Shown here: positions 6,328 to 6,686 of the stretch, piece after piece
Layout: each line of letters starts with the position of its first letter
Position numbering within the stretch: the stretch's first letter is position 1
Origin: an uncultured Prevotellaceae bacterium
GTDB taxonomy: Bacteria; Bacteroidota; Bacteroidia; Bacteroidales; Bacteroidaceae
Length of the DNA stretch: 6,686 nt
Assembly: GCA_945827465.1 (NCBI GenBank)
Contig: CALZOH010000178.1
Location: 1-6,686, forward strand
Direction: 5' to 3'
The notes under the pieces: generated by a model
What the model was told of the DNA's origin: nothing
Databases searched by the model: none
Seen by the model: the letters and a program-made list of their open reading frames with translations, nothing else
Made by a program: the position numbers and the translations under genes

Positions 6328-6401
6328 GGCTCCGTAGCTCAACTGAATAGAGCATCTGACTACGGATCAGAAGGTTCCGGGTTTGAATCCCAGCGGAGTC
6401 A
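6328..6401 (+). tRNA. tRNA-Arg(ACG), copy 1
   Basis: A 74-nt tRNA whose cloverleaf can be drawn by hand. The acceptor stem is GGCTCCG/CGGAGTC with one G-T pair. The D stem is GCTC/GAGC. The anticodon stem is TCTGA/TCAGA with loop CTACGGA, so the anticodon is ACG. The variable loop is AGGTT, the T stem CCGGG/CCCAG and the discriminator base A. CCA is not encoded. A34 would be converted to inosine to read CGU, CGC and CGA. Two departures are visible. Positions 19 and 56 are A and T instead of the near-universal G and C, a paired change. T-stem position 50-64 is a C-A mismatch. The gene lies 16 bases after the initiation region of its promoter. Confidence 0.95.
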
Positions 6402-6421
6402 CTTTTTGAGTTTCACGGATT

Positions 6422-6495
6422 GGCTCCGTAGCTCAACTGAATAGAGCATCTGACTACGGATCAGAAGGTTCCGGGTTTGAATCCCAGCGGAGTCA
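6422..6495 (+). tRNA. tRNA-Arg(ACG), copy 2
   Basis: Identical at all 74 positions to the copy starting at 6328, including the A19-T56 combination and the C50-A64 mismatch. It lies 20 bases after the first copy with no promoter between them, so both should come from one precursor and be trimmed by RNase P and 3' nucleases. A terminator follows 22 bases downstream. Confidence 0.95.
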
Positions 6496-6517
6496 CGAAC
6501 TAATCATTCCATAAGTT

Positions 6518-6562
6518 AACACCCTCGTTTTATTTGTGAATAAAATCAGAGGGTGTTTTTTT
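6518..6562 (+). terminator. Rho-independent terminator after the tRNA-Arg pair
   Basis: AACACCCTC (6518-6526) pairs with GAGGGTGTT (6549-6557). Inside it a second stem, TTTTATT (6528-6534) with AATAAAA (6539-6545), closes on a TGTG loop. A run of seven T (6556-6562) follows. A long, GC-based lower stem plus a T-run is the classic intrinsic terminator form. The matching A at the foot of the stem is single-base only, so there is no strong sign of bidirectional use. Confidence 0.9.
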
Positions 6563-6686
6563 ATTGCCGTATGCGAGGTGAGTGGCCGCTCAGACGCTGT
6601 TACCAATGTGACGAAAGTGCGGCTTAATATGGGGTCAGCGGATTTTCCCGGTTGGCGAGGAAAATATCATGAGTATAGTGTAGCCA
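6563..6686. other. Unassigned right-hand end
   Basis: No gene, RNA or repeat could be supported in these 124 bases. A plus-strand frame is open from 6515 to the edge but begins inside the terminator. Its first ATG (in AATATGGGG, about 6629) leaves only some 19 codons. On the minus strand, a frame entering from the right edge ends at a TAA at 6626-6624 after 20 codons (ending ENPLTPY), which could be the tail of a convergent gene lying beyond the window. I do not recognise either product. Confidence 0.4.

Larger units (their letters stand above)
6328..6496 (+). repeat. Tandem duplication of a 75-bp tRNA-Arg unit
   Basis: Bases 6328-6402 and 6422-6496 are identical over 75 bp. The identity stops at the first base of each tRNA and one base past the discriminator. 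The period is 94 bp and the spacer (6402-6421) is T-rich then mixed sequence. Gene-bounded identity with different flanks suggests either selection or gene conversion holding the tRNAs together, rather than a very recent duplication of the whole 94-bp block. Confidence 0.95.

Overview
This is a Bacteroidota (order Bacteroidales) chromosomal segment that looks Prevotellaceae-like. Four things point there. Promoters have the phylum's TAnnTTTG -7 box, no clear Shine-Dalgarno sequences precede the starts, a DUF4293 gene sits beside a Bacteroidetes-type RNA polymerase omega gene, and a gldE homologue is followed by a phosphopantetheinyl transferase. The family-level guess is inferred from the look of the proteins and is not proven. 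Bases 1-47 are not genomic: they match an Illumina Nextera i5 adapter with its index and mosaic end, so biological sequence begins at about 48.

Layout. Bases 130-2139 (minus strand) hold a complete uvrB, the damage-recognition helicase of nucleotide excision repair. A 125-bp divergent intergenic region (2140-2264) carries a uvrB promoter almost abutting its start codon and a well-formed promoter firing the other way. From there six genes run on the plus strand to 6183 with gaps of 19 bp or less: bamD (outer-membrane assembly lipoprotein), rpoZ (RNA polymerase omega), a DUF4293 membrane protein, ssb (single-stranded DNA-binding protein), gldE (CBS/CorC-type membrane protein) and a Sfp-type 4'-phosphopantetheinyl transferase. 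The spacing and the 1-bp rpoZ/DUF4293 overlap suggest one operon. It mixes envelope biogenesis, transcription, DNA metabolism and carrier-protein activation.

The right end (6184-6686) holds a tRNA promoter, two identical tRNA-Arg(ACG) genes in tandem 20 bp apart, a strong Rho-independent terminator, and 124 bp with no gene that I can support.

This is mostly core genome and I see no defence, mobile or otherwise new multigene system. The observations worth checking are: an SSB without the usual acidic C-terminal tip; a GldE whose CBS and CorC halves are normal but whose membrane domain has lost the usual DUF21/CNNM signatures; a tandem tRNA pair with a G19-C56 to A19-U56 swap and a C50-A64 mismatch in both copies; a perfect 10-bp hairpin between gldE and the transferase; and the adapter remnant.
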